Positions 16,682 to 24,865 are shown, counted from the first letter of the stretch. The stretch: DNA of 35,801 bases from CAYLOP01 sp964385305 (GCA_964385305.1 CAYLOP010000017.1:1-35801), one strand, 5' to 3'. Numbers and translations are program-made. The notes: a model not told the origin generated them from the sequence alone.

Positions 16682-19156
16682 ATGATGCGATTTGATCGTT
16701 TTACCGAACGCGCTCAGGACGCGGCACAACGTGCGGCCGAGATCACCCAGCGCTATGGGCACAACCAAATCGATACAGAGCATATTCTGCTGGCGATGAT
16801 CGAACAGCCTCAGGGTGTGATTCCGCAAATCTTAGAGAGATTGAACATTGAAACCGATGCGCTCACGGATCGCATCGACAGTCAACTCCACAGTACACCC
16901 AAGGCCAATATCTACGGGGGTGGTGCGGGGCAGATCTTCATTACGCCGCGTGTCAAGCGCGTCATTGATATGGCCAACCAAGAAGCCAATCGTCTCAACG
17001 ACGAGTACATCTCCACCGAGCACATTTTTCTGGCCATCCTCTCGGAGCGCAACACGGCCATCGCTCGCCTGCTGGCGGAAATGGGCATCACCAAGGAACG
17101 CGTCTACGACGTCGTCAAAGAGATCCGAGGCGGTCAGCGCGTCACCGATCGCAAGGCCGAATCGCGCTACCGAACACTGGATAAATACTCTCGTGATCTA
17201 AGCAAACTCGCGAAAGAGGGCAAGCTCGATCCAGTGATCGGCCGTGATGATGAGATACTGCGTGTGATCCAGATTCTTTCACGTCGCACCAAGAACAACC
17301 CCGTCCTGATCGGCGAGGCTGGTGTGGGCAAGACTGCAATCGTAGAGGGCCTTGCGCAGAAGATCGCCGACAACGATATACCTGAGATTTTAAGCGGCAA
17401 AAAGGTGGTAGCGTTGGACCTGGGTGCGATGATCGCGGGTTCTCGCTTCCGCGGCGAATTCGAAGACCGTCTGAAAGCAGCCATTGAGGAGATCCAACGT
17501 TCAGAGGGCGAAATCATCCTGATGATCGACGAGCTGCACACCGTGGTTGGAGCGGGTGCGGCGCAAGGTGCGATGGACGCCTCGAATATGCTCAAGCCCG
17601 CCCTGGCACGCGGCGAGCTGCAGTGCATCGGTGCCACGACGCTCGATGAATATCACAAACACATCGAGAAGGACGCCGCACTCGAAAGGCGTTTCGCTCC
17701 TGTCTATGTTGACGAGCCCACGATCGAGGAGACTATCGAAATGCTTCAGGGTCTGCGCGACCGCTATGAAGCTCACCATAAGGTGAGTTTCTCGGATCAA
17801 GCGCTTATAGCCGCTGCCCGACTTTCAGAGCGCTATGTCACCGATCGCCATCTCCCCGATAAAGCCATTGACTTGATGGACGAAGCAGCCGCTAAACTTC
17901 GTGTGGCGCTCTACTCCCTGCCTCCCGACCTCAAAGATCTCAAGGACGAGATCGATCGAGAGCTAGCAGCTGAGGAGCGGGCGGGCATCGAGCGAGATTA
18001 CGAACGCGCCGCCGAGAAGAAGGCTCAGCGTTTGCGTATGGAGGAGGAATTCAGGGAGAAACGCGACACCTGGGAGGCCGAGCATCAATTAGATGAGATC
18101 GTCGATGAGGGCGACATCGCCGAAGTTGTCGCCATGTGGACCGGAATCCCGGTCAGCCAGATGCTCGAGACAGAAGCCGAGAAGCTCCTGCAAATGGAAG
18201 AACGCATCCACGAACGTATCGTTGGCCAGGATGAGGCCATTACCGCCCTGGCAGATGCCATCCGTCGTGCGCGTGCGGGCCTCAAGGACCCGCGACGTCC
18301 TATCGGATCCTTCATCTTCCTGGGATCCTCCGGTGTCGGAAAGACCGAAATGGCCAAAGCTTTGGCGGAGTTTATGTTCGACGATGAAGATGCGCTGGTG
18401 CGTATCGACATGAGCGAGTACCGCGAGCAGCACACCGTCTCGCGTTTATTCGGCGCACCACCGGGGTATGTGGGTTACGAAGAAGGCGGTCAACTGACCG
18501 AAGCCGTACGCCGGCGGCCCTATCGTGTTATCCTATTCGATGAGATCGAGAAAGCACACCCCGAAGTGTGGAATGCACTCCTCCAGATTCTGGACGACGG
18601 CAGACTCACCGATGGTCAGGGACGCATCGTCGATTTCCGCAACACGGTTCTGATCATGACATCCAACCTGGGTACTGAGTTTGTCACTCGCTCCGGAACA
18701 CTTGGATTTACCCGCCAGGGTGAAGGAGTCGAAGAGCGAGCTGCAGAGGAAAAAATCAGCAAGGCCTTGAAAGACACCTTCCGACCTGAGTTCCTTAATC
18801 GCATAGACGAGATCATCATCTTCTCGCCGCTCTCCACCGACCAGATGAAGCAGATCGTCGATCTACAAATGAATCAGATCCGAGAACGTCTGGCAGAACA
18901 CGGCATCCATGTCGATCTGACCGAATCAGCCCGGGTCTGGCTTGCTCGTGAGGGATTCGACCCAGCATTTGGAGCACGGCCACTGAAACGCGCCCTGCAG
19001 AAATTTATCGAAAGTCCCCTATCGGTGCAGATTCTTCAAGGGAAATTCTCCGAAGGTGATGTCGTCATCGTTGATTTCAATGAGAAAGATGGCGTCGTCT
19101 TCAAACGTCCCAGCAAGGACTCAACGATCCAAATTGAGGAAGAAATCTCAGCGTAA
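16682..19156 (+). CDS. clpC: ATP-dependent Clp protease ATPase subunit ClpC
   Basis: An 824-residue double-AAA+ unfoldase that feeds proteins to ClpP. The N-terminal Clp repeats span about 1-145 (two copies with the pattern TEHIxLAxL). The D1 domain has Walker A GEAGVGKT at 211-218 and Walker B ILMIDELHT. The middle domain is short, as in ClpC, not the long ClpB coiled coil. D2 has Walker A GSSGVGKT at about 548-555, DEIEKAHP and sensor-2 GARPLKR. GTLGFTRQ in D2 is at the position of the ClpP-binding loop. The start follows GAGGAAGGT; two adjacent ATGs occur and either could be used. It is monocistronic and ends in an intrinsic terminator. Confidence 0.95.
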   Translation: MMRFDRFTERAQDAAQRAAEITQRYGHNQIDTEHILLAMIEQPQGVIPQILERLNIETDALTDRIDSQLHSTPKANIYGGGAGQIFITPRVKRVIDMANQEANRLNDEYISTEHIFLAILSERNTAIARLLAEMGITKERVYDVVKEIRGGQRVTDRKAESRYRTLDKYSRDLSKLAKEGKLDPVIGRDDEILRVIQILSRRTKNNPVLIGEAGVGKTAIVEGLAQKIADNDIPEILSGKKVVALDLGAMIAGSRFRGEFEDRLKAAIEEIQRSEGEIILMIDELHTVVGAGAAQGAMDASNMLKPALARGELQCIGATTLDEYHKHIEKDAALERRFAPVYVDEPTIEETIEMLQGLRDRYEAHHKVSFSDQALIAAARLSERYVTDRHLPDKAIDLMDEAAAKLRVALYSLPPDLKDLKDEIDRELAAEERAGIERDYERAAEKKAQRLRMEEEFREKRDTWEAEHQLDEIVDEGDIAEVVAMWTGIPVSQMLETEAEKLLQMEERIHERIVGQDEAITALADAIRRARAGLKDPRRPIGSFIFLGSSGVGKTEMAKALAEFMFDDEDALVRIDMSEYREQHTVSRLFGAPPGYVGYEEGGQLTEAVRRRPYRVILFDEIEKAHPEVWNALLQILDDGRLTDGQGRIVDFRNTVLIMTSNLGTEFVTRSGTLGFTRQGEGVEERAAEEKISKALKDTFRPEFLNRIDEIIIFSPLSTDQMKQIVDLQMNQIRERLAEHGIHVDLTESARVWLAREGFDPAFGARPLKRALQKFIESPLSVQILQGKFSEGDVVIVDFNEKDGVVFKRPSKDSTIQIEEEISA

Positions 19157-19232
19157 GGGTGCTGCAGTTTAGACCTTCCTCCCATGATGGAAGACGTCCT
19201 GCCAGCCCAATCATGCACCCACCAAACACATA

Positions 19233-19258
19233 CCGCTCCGAGATTTCGGAGCGGTTTT
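19233..19258 (+). terminator. intrinsic terminator after clpC
   Basis: A 9-bp perfect stem (CCGCTCCGA / TCGGAGCGG) with a GATT loop is followed directly by TTTT and a further T-rich run. It lies 77 bp past the clpC stop and 32 bp from the convergent recN stop, so it separates the two transcription units. Confidence 0.9.
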
Positions 19259-19289
19259 GCTTTACCAAGTGGATCGTCATCGTGGTTCG

Positions 19290-21050
19290 TCAGCTATCGA
19301 CCGCAGTTTCCACTTCGCGTGTTGTGCTTTGTGCCTTCGCCTCAACGGCTTGGCGAAGTTGATCCGCTGCACTCTCGAGGTTGACCTCCGTCACGCCTCC
19401 GAGCATCGATGCGAGTTCGGGGATGCGCTCAGCGTCCTTCAAGGGACGGGCAAGCGTGATCGTACGTCCGCCTTCGACTTGCTTCTCTACTTTGTAGTGC
19501 TGGTCGCCAAAGGCTCCAAGCTGAGGAAGGTGCGTGACGCACAGGACTTGGTGGTTGTGTGACAAACCCCACAGTTTATGCCCAACCACAGCACCGGCGC
19601 GCCCGCCAATCCCCTGGTCGATCTCGTCAAAGATCAATGTGGGTGTGCGATCGGCTTGCGCTAGCACACTCTTCAGTCCTAGCATGAGCCTCGAAGTCTC
19701 ACCACCAGAGGCAATTTTCACCAACGGCTTGAGCCCTTCTCCTGGATTGGGCGCCACTAAAAACTCGACGTGGTCAAGACCATGCGCGCTGAAACCCACA
19801 CGCCGTTCCCCCACAATGGCTCCTTCAGGATCCTCCTCCCATTGCAGATCCACACCAAACTGCGCACCTGGCATACGCAGCTCCGTCAGCTCGGACGCGA
19901 TCGTCTCCTGGAGTCGGTCGCCTGCCTGACGGCGTATTTGTGAGAGTTGTTCGCCGATCTCGCCGAGTTGACGCACCAATTGGCTCTCTTCGGCATCCAG
20001 AATCTGGATGCGTTCTTCAGCATGTGTGATCGCATCCAGATCACGCTGGGCGGATTCAGCATGCATCAGTACGGTTTCGATGCTGTCGCCGTACTTGCGC
20101 TTGAGCCCGCGAATGAGGTCCAATCGATCTTCGACCTCATCCAGACGTGCAGGATCAAACTCGATCTCGTCGCGATAGATACGGAGTTCACGTGCCAACT
20201 CCCCTGCCCGCTCAACGAGCGCCTGTGCCTCAGCCTGGATCGCTTCCATACTCCCGTCGACCTTGGCTAATCCCGTTAGCGCGTGGGCGGCTTGGCCTAA
20301 TTTATCTGTGCTGCTCTCCTGGCCTTCTAGTGACTCATCCAGCGCAGTGATGGCTTGTTCGGTGAGCAGCGCGAGCTGTTCGGCGTTGGCAAGACGCGAT
20401 CGTTCAGCCAGCAATCCATCCTCTTCTCCCGCTTTAAGCGCTGCAGCCTCGATTTCGTTGACCTGGAAGGCAAGCATCTCCGCTCTGCGCTCGGCATCCT
20501 TTTCCTGCTGCCTCAGTTCACTTAACTCCTGGCGTACTTCAAGTAGCTTCTGGTGGACATTAAAAAAGGAAACACGCTGTACCTCGTTCTGTGCGTATCG
20601 GTCGAGCAGGTTCAAATGCTCACTCACTCGTAGCAAGCTGAGATGTTCCGACTGCCCGTGCACATCGACCAACAGCTCACCTAGCTCGCGCAGCAAGGCT
20701 AGGTTTACAGTGCGACCGTTCACTCGACAGATGTTGCGCCCCTTCTCTCGGATCTCCCTGCCAAGCGTCAGATACTTCGGGTCTTCGAGCAACGCCTCGC
20801 GTTCCAGGATTGCACGAACATCCTCATCGACGGGCGCTTCAAGAAGAAATGTCCCCTCCACCAAGGCCGCTTCGGAGCCAGACCGCACCATGGCGCTGTC
20901 CGCGCGTCCCCCAAGCAACAGTTCCACCGCGTCGATGATGATTGATTTCCCAGCGCCTGTCTCACCGGTGAAAACCACAAAGCCCGAGTCAAGCGTGATG
21001 CTCAACTCATCGATAATCGCAAAATCCTGGATCCGCAGTTCTGTCAACAT
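19290..21050 (-). CDS. recN: DNA repair protein RecN
   Basis: A 586-residue SMC-like ATPase acting in double-strand-break repair. The N-terminal lobe begins MLTELRIQDFAIIDELSI with Walker A GETGAGKS at about 30-37. Long coiled-coil segments rich in Glu/Arg/Leu occupy about 155-370. The C-terminal lobe has the ABC-type signature SGGETSRLMLGLK and Walker B TLIFDEIDQGIGG. The length is usual for RecN. No Shine-Dalgarno precedes the ATG at 21050, which lies 9 nt after the stop of the B-box gene, so translation is probably coupled. It is the last gene of the ssb-nadK-recN cluster. Confidence 0.95.
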   Translation of the reverse strand: MLTELRIQDFAIIDELSITLDSGFVVFTGETGAGKSIIIDAVELLLGGRADSAMVRSGSEAALVEGTFLLEAPVDEDVRAILEREALLEDPKYLTLGREIREKGRNICRVNGRTVNLALLRELGELLVDVHGQSEHLSLLRVSEHLNLLDRYAQNEVQRVSFFNVHQKLLEVRQELSELRQQEKDAERRAEMLAFQVNEIEAAALKAGEEDGLLAERSRLANAEQLALLTEQAITALDESLEGQESSTDKLGQAAHALTGLAKVDGSMEAIQAEAQALVERAGELARELRIYRDEIEFDPARLDEVEDRLDLIRGLKRKYGDSIETVLMHAESAQRDLDAITHAEERIQILDAEESQLVRQLGEIGEQLSQIRRQAGDRLQETIASELTELRMPGAQFGVDLQWEEDPEGAIVGERRVGFSAHGLDHVEFLVAPNPGEGLKPLVKIASGGETSRLMLGLKSVLAQADRTPTLIFDEIDQGIGGRAGAVVGHKLWGLSHNHQVLCVTHLPQLGAFGDQHYKVEKQVEGGRTITLARPLKDAERIPELASMLGGVTEVNLESAADQLRQAVEAKAQSTTREVETAVDS

Positions 21051-21059
21051 AGGCGTAAG

Positions 21060-21602
21060 CTAAAGGCGAATGCCTCGCAGTCGAGCGAACAAAGTGCTGA
21101 TCACCAACACACCATTCACAATCGGCCAGAGGAATGACAATGCCACACCGCCGAGCATGGACACTTCAAAACCAGCCGAGAGGAACAGTAGTTGAAAATA
21201 TGGGAAGAACATGAATCCCAGTGTCGCCAGCACGCCAAGCGCCCCACCGATAGCAGCAAACAATGCCAGATGCCGGCTCCGGCGGCGCCGCACAGCCCAG
21301 CGCACGATCTCCGCAATCCCCCCGCCAGCAACAGGCGCGACGAACAAACCCCAGAAGCTCAGGTATCGAAGCGCCGCAGTGGCCAAACCTACACAAATCG
21401 CGGTAACTACCATGGCAACCGGTAGATCTACCTGACGTGCGGTTTCGAACACTTTTTGCTGTCCGCGCAGACATTCTCGACAGCGGTAGCCGACCGGTGT
21501 ATGAACGGCGCAGCTTGCACAGATGGGCTTCCCGCAACGGTTGCACCGCAGTGTCGTCTCGCGATCGGGGTGATTGGCACAGAAGAGGGGCTGTTCTGTC
21601 AT
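21060..21602 (-). CDS. B-box-type zinc-finger membrane protein
   Basis: A 180-residue protein. The first 45 residues hold a B-box-like zinc-binding pattern (FCANHPDRETTLRCNRCGKP then CASCAVHTPVGYRCREC), with a spacing of Cys and His able to bind two zinc ions. Four hydrophobic segments follow, including a Gly-rich LFVAPVAGGGIAEIV and a basic loop RRRRSRHL. Such N-terminal fingers precede rhomboid or other membrane domains in several bacterial families; here no rhomboid catalytic motif is visible. The ATG overlaps the nadK stop by 4 nt (ATGA). Its role is unknown; the position between nadK and recN may be only operonic convenience. Confidence 0.85.
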   Translation of the reverse strand: MTEQPLFCANHPDRETTLRCNRCGKPICASCAVHTPVGYRCRECLRGQQKVFETARQVDLPVAMVVTAICVGLATAALRYLSFWGLFVAPVAGGGIAEIVRWAVRRRRSRHLALFAAIGGALGVLATLGFMFFPYFQLLFLSAGFEVSMLGGVALSFLWPIVNGVLVISTLFARLRGIRL

Positions 21603-22471
21603 CCCGTCTCTCCAGCAGAGGGGTTTTTATTCATGCGGGAGGTCAGGTTCCGGTAAAAGTAATCCGATTCCTGCAGGCGGATAAACTGTACAATGTGCTC
21701 GCTCGCACGCACCATCACCTGATCCCCATCCTCAAGCGGCACAGGAGCCTGTCCATCCAGGCTGAGGGTCGCCTGATGATCCGTACGTATAACGACACGT
21801 ACCCACGAGCCCTCATGGAGGACGATCGCCCGATCGACGGAAAGATGCGGCGCCACGGGCACGATTAGAATGTTGCGCAGATCAGGTGGTAGGATCGGTC
21901 CGCCCGCCGCAAGGGCATACGCGGTCGAGCCGGTTGGCGTTGCGACGATCAGCGCGTCAGCCACGTAGGTTGTGAGGTAGTGTCCATCGACCTCGGTGAT
22001 CAGTCGCACCGGTCGCACAACTTCACCGCGCCCGATTGTGCTCTCGTTGAGAACCTGCCACGAGCCCAGCAATTGGTCGGACCGGCGGTGCTCCGCGCAG
22101 AGCATCATACGCTCTTCCAACCAGTAATCACCCTCCAGGACGCGCTGGAGCGTCGCTTGCCAGTTCTTATGAGCTACCTCCGTCAAAAAACCGAGGCGAC
22201 CGATGTTGATTCCCAAAATGGGGATTCTGTGGGGCCCACACAGGTGGCCGGCGCGCAGCATGGTGCCATCGCCGCCTACCGCGATGAGTATATCAAATTC
22301 ACCCTCGCTCACCCGAGCGCGTAAGCGCTCGTCTTGCAGAGAGGCATGCGCGACGTAGAGGCCGCATTCCTGGATAAAAGCTGCAATTTCAGGGACAAGT
22401 TCAGCGGCAATTTCCAAAGTCGGGTGCGCCGCGATCGCGATCTTATTGGGGGCAGGAGATCTCGAAACCAT
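21599..22471 (-). CDS. nadK: NAD kinase
   Basis: A 290-residue ATP-NAD kinase making NADP. The GGDGT nucleotide-binding motif is at 66-70, NINxGxLGFL at about 88-98 (GINIGRLGFLTEV), the LNE motif (LNESTIGRGE) at about 138-147, and the glycine-rich ATPTGSTAYALAAGGP at about 173-188. All hallmark residues are intact. No Shine-Dalgarno precedes the ATG at 22471, but TATAAT lies 7 nt upstream, suggesting a leaderless transcript in addition to read-through from the upstream operon. A 37-bp gap separates it from the Cas4-like gene, and it overlaps the B-box gene. Confidence 0.94.
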   Translation of the reverse strand: MVSRSPAPNKIAIAAHPTLEIAAELVPEIAAFIQECGLYVAHASLQDERLRARVSEGEFDILIAVGGDGTMLRAGHLCGPHRIPILGINIGRLGFLTEVAHKNWQATLQRVLEGDYWLEERMMLCAEHRRSDQLLGSWQVLNESTIGRGEVVRPVRLITEVDGHYLTTYVADALIVATPTGSTAYALAAGGPILPPDLRNILIVPVAPHLSVDRAIVLHEGSWVRVVIRTDHQATLSLDGQAPVPLEDGDQVMVRASEHIVQFIRLQESDYFYRNLTSRMNKNPSAGETG

Positions 22472-22478
22472 AATCTGT

Positions 22479-22484
22479 ATTATA
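22479..22484 (-). promoter_or_regulatory. -10 box giving an apparently leaderless nadK transcript
   Basis: TATAAT on the minus strand is followed by seven bases and then the nadK ATG, so the predicted transcription start falls on or next to the start codon. No good -35 element is seen. It resembles the mutY arrangement in this window. Confidence 0.5.
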
Positions 22485-22508
22485 GCGGAGGCTGTGGGAT
22501 GCGCGACA

Positions 22509-23018
22509 TCAATCTAGCCTCTGATCACAAACGCCTCGATACCCACATGCCAAGCACCGTTGCGCCGATTCATGCGAACGATCCGGGGCGCGCTTTTCAG
22601 ACCTTCGCATCTCGGCCAGTACATCAAGAAGGTTATTTTCCAATTTAGAGTCGTAATCTACAGCGAACGTCCTATCAGCATACCGGATCATACCGTATTG
22701 CGGTCTCGTCCCGTAGGCAGCCTGCACCAGCAGGCAGTAGGCCGCCAACTGGAATATATGTGAGGGGTAGGGGCTCAGTGGAGAATGTCCCGATTTTACT
22801 TCTACAGGAACCAAGCCGTCGCCGACATCCACGACGTAATCCGGGCGGCCCGTGAGTTCTGTAATTGGATCGTAAAGCGGGCGTTCCACGTGCTTAAATT
22901 TCTGCGTATCCACATAAACCACCCGCCCGCGTGGTAGCCCCGTCCCTGCTTGGCGGCGTCCAGCAAGCCAGATGAAAACCGATCCCAGCAAAAACAGTGC
23001 GAGAATGAAAACCCACAC
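22509..23018 (-). CDS. Cas4/RecB-type PD-(D/E)XK nuclease, C-terminal part with membrane anchor
   Basis: A 169-residue frame starting with a GTG codon. A membrane segment (about residues 2-19, WVFILALFLLGSVFIWLAG) is followed by the nuclease core: Asp60 in GRPDYVVD, Glu73-x-Lys75 in PVEVKSG, and Gln90/Tyr94 in QLAAY. A C-terminal cluster of Cys155, Cys158 and Cys164 (CLACGYRGVC) follows. This is the order seen in Cas4, where a fourth Cys lies near the N-terminus. That Cys and motif I are encoded by the adjacent upstream frame, and the two are in the same reading frame, separated only by TGA and one Ser codon. Either the gene is broken, or two subunits reassemble, or TGA is read through. It lies in an operon with translin and nadK; no CRISPR array is seen. 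Confidence 0.75.
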   Translation of the reverse strand: MWVFILALFLLGSVFIWLAGRRQAGTGLPRGRVVYVDTQKFKHVERPLYDPITELTGRPDYVVDVGDGLVPVEVKSGHSPLSPYPSHIFQLAAYCLLVQAAYGTRPQYGMIRYADRTFAVDYDSKLENNLLDVLAEMRRSEKRAPDRSHESAQRCLACGYRGVCDQRLD

Positions 23019-23021
23019 ACT

Positions 23022-23261
23022 TCACCCTAAGAATCTCGTTGTCAGGAGCGCCGCGGCGGCCACGATGGAGGCAATCAACAAGACATAGCCCAGGACACGC
23101 AGACACCCGACCATCATCACATCCCGCCCATGGCGGATGTGCCAATGCTCCCCCGCGCGCAACCATGAGTCGTTGGCGGATGGTTGACCCTCCCGGGCAT
23201 ACCACCAGGCGCGCTGGCAGTACATGAATTGCGCGATATCAGAAGCGCGCAACGTCCTCAT
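23022..23261 (-). CDS. Cas4/RecB-type nuclease, N-terminal part with membrane segment
   Basis: A 79-residue frame matching the N-terminus of Cas4-like nucleases: SDIAQFMYCQRAWWY with Cys15 (the isolated Fe-S ligand), then AGEHWHIRHGRD (residues 36-47, RecB motif I His), and a membrane segment at about 52-73. It ends at a TGA at 23022-23024, and the same frame continues after one codon into the 169-residue part, which starts with a second membrane segment. Together they form a 250-codon gene with a two-helix membrane hairpin interrupted at the hairpin turn. It starts 6 bp after the translin stop, so it belongs to the ssb-translin operon. Confidence 0.7.
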   Translation of the reverse strand: MRTLRASDIAQFMYCQRAWWYAREGQPSANDSWLRAGEHWHIRHGRDVMMVGCLRVLGYVLLIASIVAAAALLTTRFLG

Positions 23262-23267
23262 GTTCGC

Positions 23268-23915
23268 TCACCGTTCGCGATTGAGTTTCTTCTCAACAGC
23301 TTTGAGTGCGGATTTGAGCTCATGCTGCTGCAGGCTCGTTGTCAAGTCCCCGCGTGTTCGCTCTGTAACCCCACGCACCATGTCAGTGATACGGCGCAGG
23401 TTGCCAGTGATGGCATCTGGAAAATCTATCGTCACCAACAAGCCGTAGATGTCATCCATGTGCGACAGAAGCCTTTCGGCTTCATCCAACTCATCATGGC
23501 GCAGAATGTCGAGAATGCGGCGGCGGAACTCCCCTGCCGCCTCGCCCAATCCGCCAAGGTAGGCAGCGTAACCCGTCCCGAGCTCGTCGGGGTCCGGTAA
23601 GGGTAAATCGCCGAGCAGGGCATACACCACGCTCGCTTCAACATATTCCTTGAGCGCATCGCGCGTATAGCCGGCGTGGTAGAGATCCGGGTAAGCAGCC
23701 ATGACATCCTTTAAGTCACCTACCAATTTACTAGCTTGCTCGAGATGATCCTGGGAAAGTTCGCGATCGTTGCGATGGGCGGCGCGGATCGCTATCGAAC
23801 AATGCCGGATCAGTGTTCGTGAATGTCGCAGGGCCTGGTCGCGTGCTTGGTTCTTATCCTCAAGATGTTGGCGAATACGATCGCCAATTTCATCCAATTT
23901 ATGCATCGTCCTCAC
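23268..23915 (-). CDS. translin-family protein
   Basis: A 215-residue all-helical protein resembling bacterial/archaeal members of the translin/TRAX family, nucleic-acid-binding proteins that in eukaryotes form the C3PO ring cleaving RNA. Family-like blocks are LKEYVEASVVYALL (about 88-101), LGGLGEAAGEFRR (about 119-131), and the C-terminal TIDFPDAITGNLRR (about 162-175). The identification is by pattern, without alignment. The GTG at 23915 overlaps the DUF3467 stop by 4 nt (GTGA); an ATG at 23906 is an alternative. It sits directly before the Cas4-like nuclease gene (6 bp), suggesting joint nucleic-acid processing. Confidence 0.8.
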   Translation of the reverse strand: MRTMHKLDEIGDRIRQHLEDKNQARDQALRHSRTLIRHCSIAIRAAHRNDRELSQDHLEQASKLVGDLKDVMAAYPDLYHAGYTRDALKEYVEASVVYALLGDLPLPDPDELGTGYAAYLGGLGEAAGEFRRRILDILRHDELDEAERLLSHMDDIYGLLVTIDFPDAITGNLRRITDMVRGVTERTRGDLTTSLQQHELKSALKAVEKKLNRER

Positions 23916-24259
23916 TCATTTGGGGGATCTTCGTCCGGAGAGTTTGGGAGCGAATTCCGGAAAAGTTGATCGGCGAGCGTGGTTCCTTCGGGTAGCGTGA
24001 TCTCCCCGAATTGCGCTTCGAAGCGGGCGATATGGTCCCCCAACGCCCGTAAGAGCAGTTTGGCGTTGAAGGTTGTCATAACCACGCGGTTCTTCACACG
24101 CGCCTGGTTGACCTGTGGCAGGACCTGCGCAAAATCGATGACGATTTCGGATCGCGAATTCGTAATTAAGGCGAAGTTAGCGTAAGTGGGTTCCAGGTCG
24201 GTCGGCAGGTGGATCTGCACGCGAGCGCCGCTTTTCGCTTTTTTTGGATCGGAGGACAT
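23912..24259 (-). CDS. DUF3467 family protein
   Basis: A 115-residue protein fitting DUF3467. The pattern IHLPTDLEPTYANFALITNSRSEIVIDF (about 16-43) is followed by VKNRVVMTTFNAKLLLRAL and ARFEAQFGEI. The function of the family is unknown; its members are often found in gene clusters with ssb- or nucleotide-linked genes. GGAGAG lies just before the ATG at 24259. It is separated from ssb by a 71-bp gap that contains a strong hairpin and overlaps the translin gene. Confidence 0.88.
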   Translation of the reverse strand: MSSDPKKAKSGARVQIHLPTDLEPTYANFALITNSRSEIVIDFAQVLPQVNQARVKNRVVMTTFNAKLLLRALGDHIARFEAQFGEITLPEGTTLADQLFRNSLPNSPDEDPPNE

Positions 24260-24284
24260 CGCTTCTCTCCAATACAGAATATGC

Positions 24285-24314
24285 GACCTCAGCCGGTGTG
24301 CGCCGGCTGAGGTC
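24285..24314. terminator. 12-bp hairpin between ssb and DUF3467 genes
   Basis: Perfect 12-bp arms (GACCTCAGCCGG at 24285-24296 and its complement at 24303-24314) enclose a 6-nt loop. There is no T-tract on the minus-strand side, so it is probably a partial terminator or an mRNA-stabilising or processing structure. It would let ssb be expressed at a higher level than the downstream genes. Confidence 0.55.
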
Positions 24315-24330
24315 TGGGTGCTACGCTTTT

Positions 24331-24747
24331 TTAGAAAGGAATCTCATCTTCGGACGGGGGGCCACCGGGGGCAAAGTCTTCTCCCGGCCCAAGGTCACCG
24401 TCTTCTCCGCGCCCTCCCAGGAAACGGACTGTCTGGGCGGTCACCTCAAAGGAGGCGCGTGCCTGGCCGTCGTTCCCAGTCCAAACTCGTGGGTTGCCGT
24501 TTTCATCGGGATTCAGCCGCCCTTCGACGAGGACTTGGCGGCCTTTACGGAGATATTCATTGACCGTCTCCGCCTGCCGGCCCCAAACGGTCACGCGGAA
24601 CCAGACGGTCTCTTTACGCTGTTCACCGTCCTGGGTCCAAGTACGATTGGTAGCAATGTTAAGCGTCGTGACTGCCTGACCGCTGGGCGTGTAGCGCATC
24701 TCGGGATCGCGGCCGAGGTTGCCAACAAATATCAGTTTGTGAAACAT
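24331..24747 (-). CDS. ssb: single-stranded DNA-binding protein
   Basis: A 138-residue SSB: OB-fold about 1-108 (starting MFHKLIFVGNLGRDPEMRYTP, with TVWFRVTVWGRQAE), then a short Gly/Asp/Pro-rich tail ending PSEDEIPF, the acidic tip that recruits partner proteins. It binds single-stranded DNA during replication and repair. AAGGAGAT precedes the ATG at 24747, and a strong promoter lies about 90 bp upstream. It is the first gene of the operon continuing through DUF3467, translin, Cas4-like and perhaps nadK and recN. Confidence 0.95.
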   Translation of the reverse strand: MFHKLIFVGNLGRDPEMRYTPSGQAVTTLNIATNRTWTQDGEQRKETVWFRVTVWGRQAETVNEYLRKGRQVLVEGRLNPDENGNPRVWTGNDGQARASFEVTAQTVRFLGGRGEDGDLGPGEDFAPGGPPSEDEIPF

Positions 24748-24835
24748 GGGAATCTCCTTTCCGGTGGCGTGCAGTCTCTCGTTTCGACCCGGGTGGTCGT
24801 TTCAATCTCTCGTTCGCACACCGGCTTCTAGAACA

Positions 24836-24865
24836 ATTGTACTATAAAAAAACCTTCTTTGTCAA
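24836..24865 (-). promoter_or_regulatory. ssb operon promoter (TTGACA-18-TACAAT)
   Basis: On the minus strand a perfect TTGACA (24860-24865), an 18-bp spacer containing a T7 run, and TACAAT (24836-24841) form a near-consensus sigma-70 promoter. The predicted start near 24829 leaves a leader of about 80 nt before ssb. It lies just downstream of the acyltransferase stop (24922). Confidence 0.8.

Noticed and set aside
20263..21063. Plus-strand open frame of 266 codons antisense to recN
   Set aside because: Ser/Arg-rich low-complexity translation mirroring recN codon bias; no ribosome site and no domain.
22509..23261. TGA reassigned to an amino acid throughout the genome
   Set aside because: TGA clearly acts as a stop elsewhere in the window, for example in the ATGA overlaps of the ABC and nadK/B-box gene pairs.
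22509..24747. A CRISPR-Cas adaptation locus because of the Cas4-like gene
   Set aside because: No cas1, cas2 or repeat array is present; Cas4-like nucleases are also found without CRISPR.
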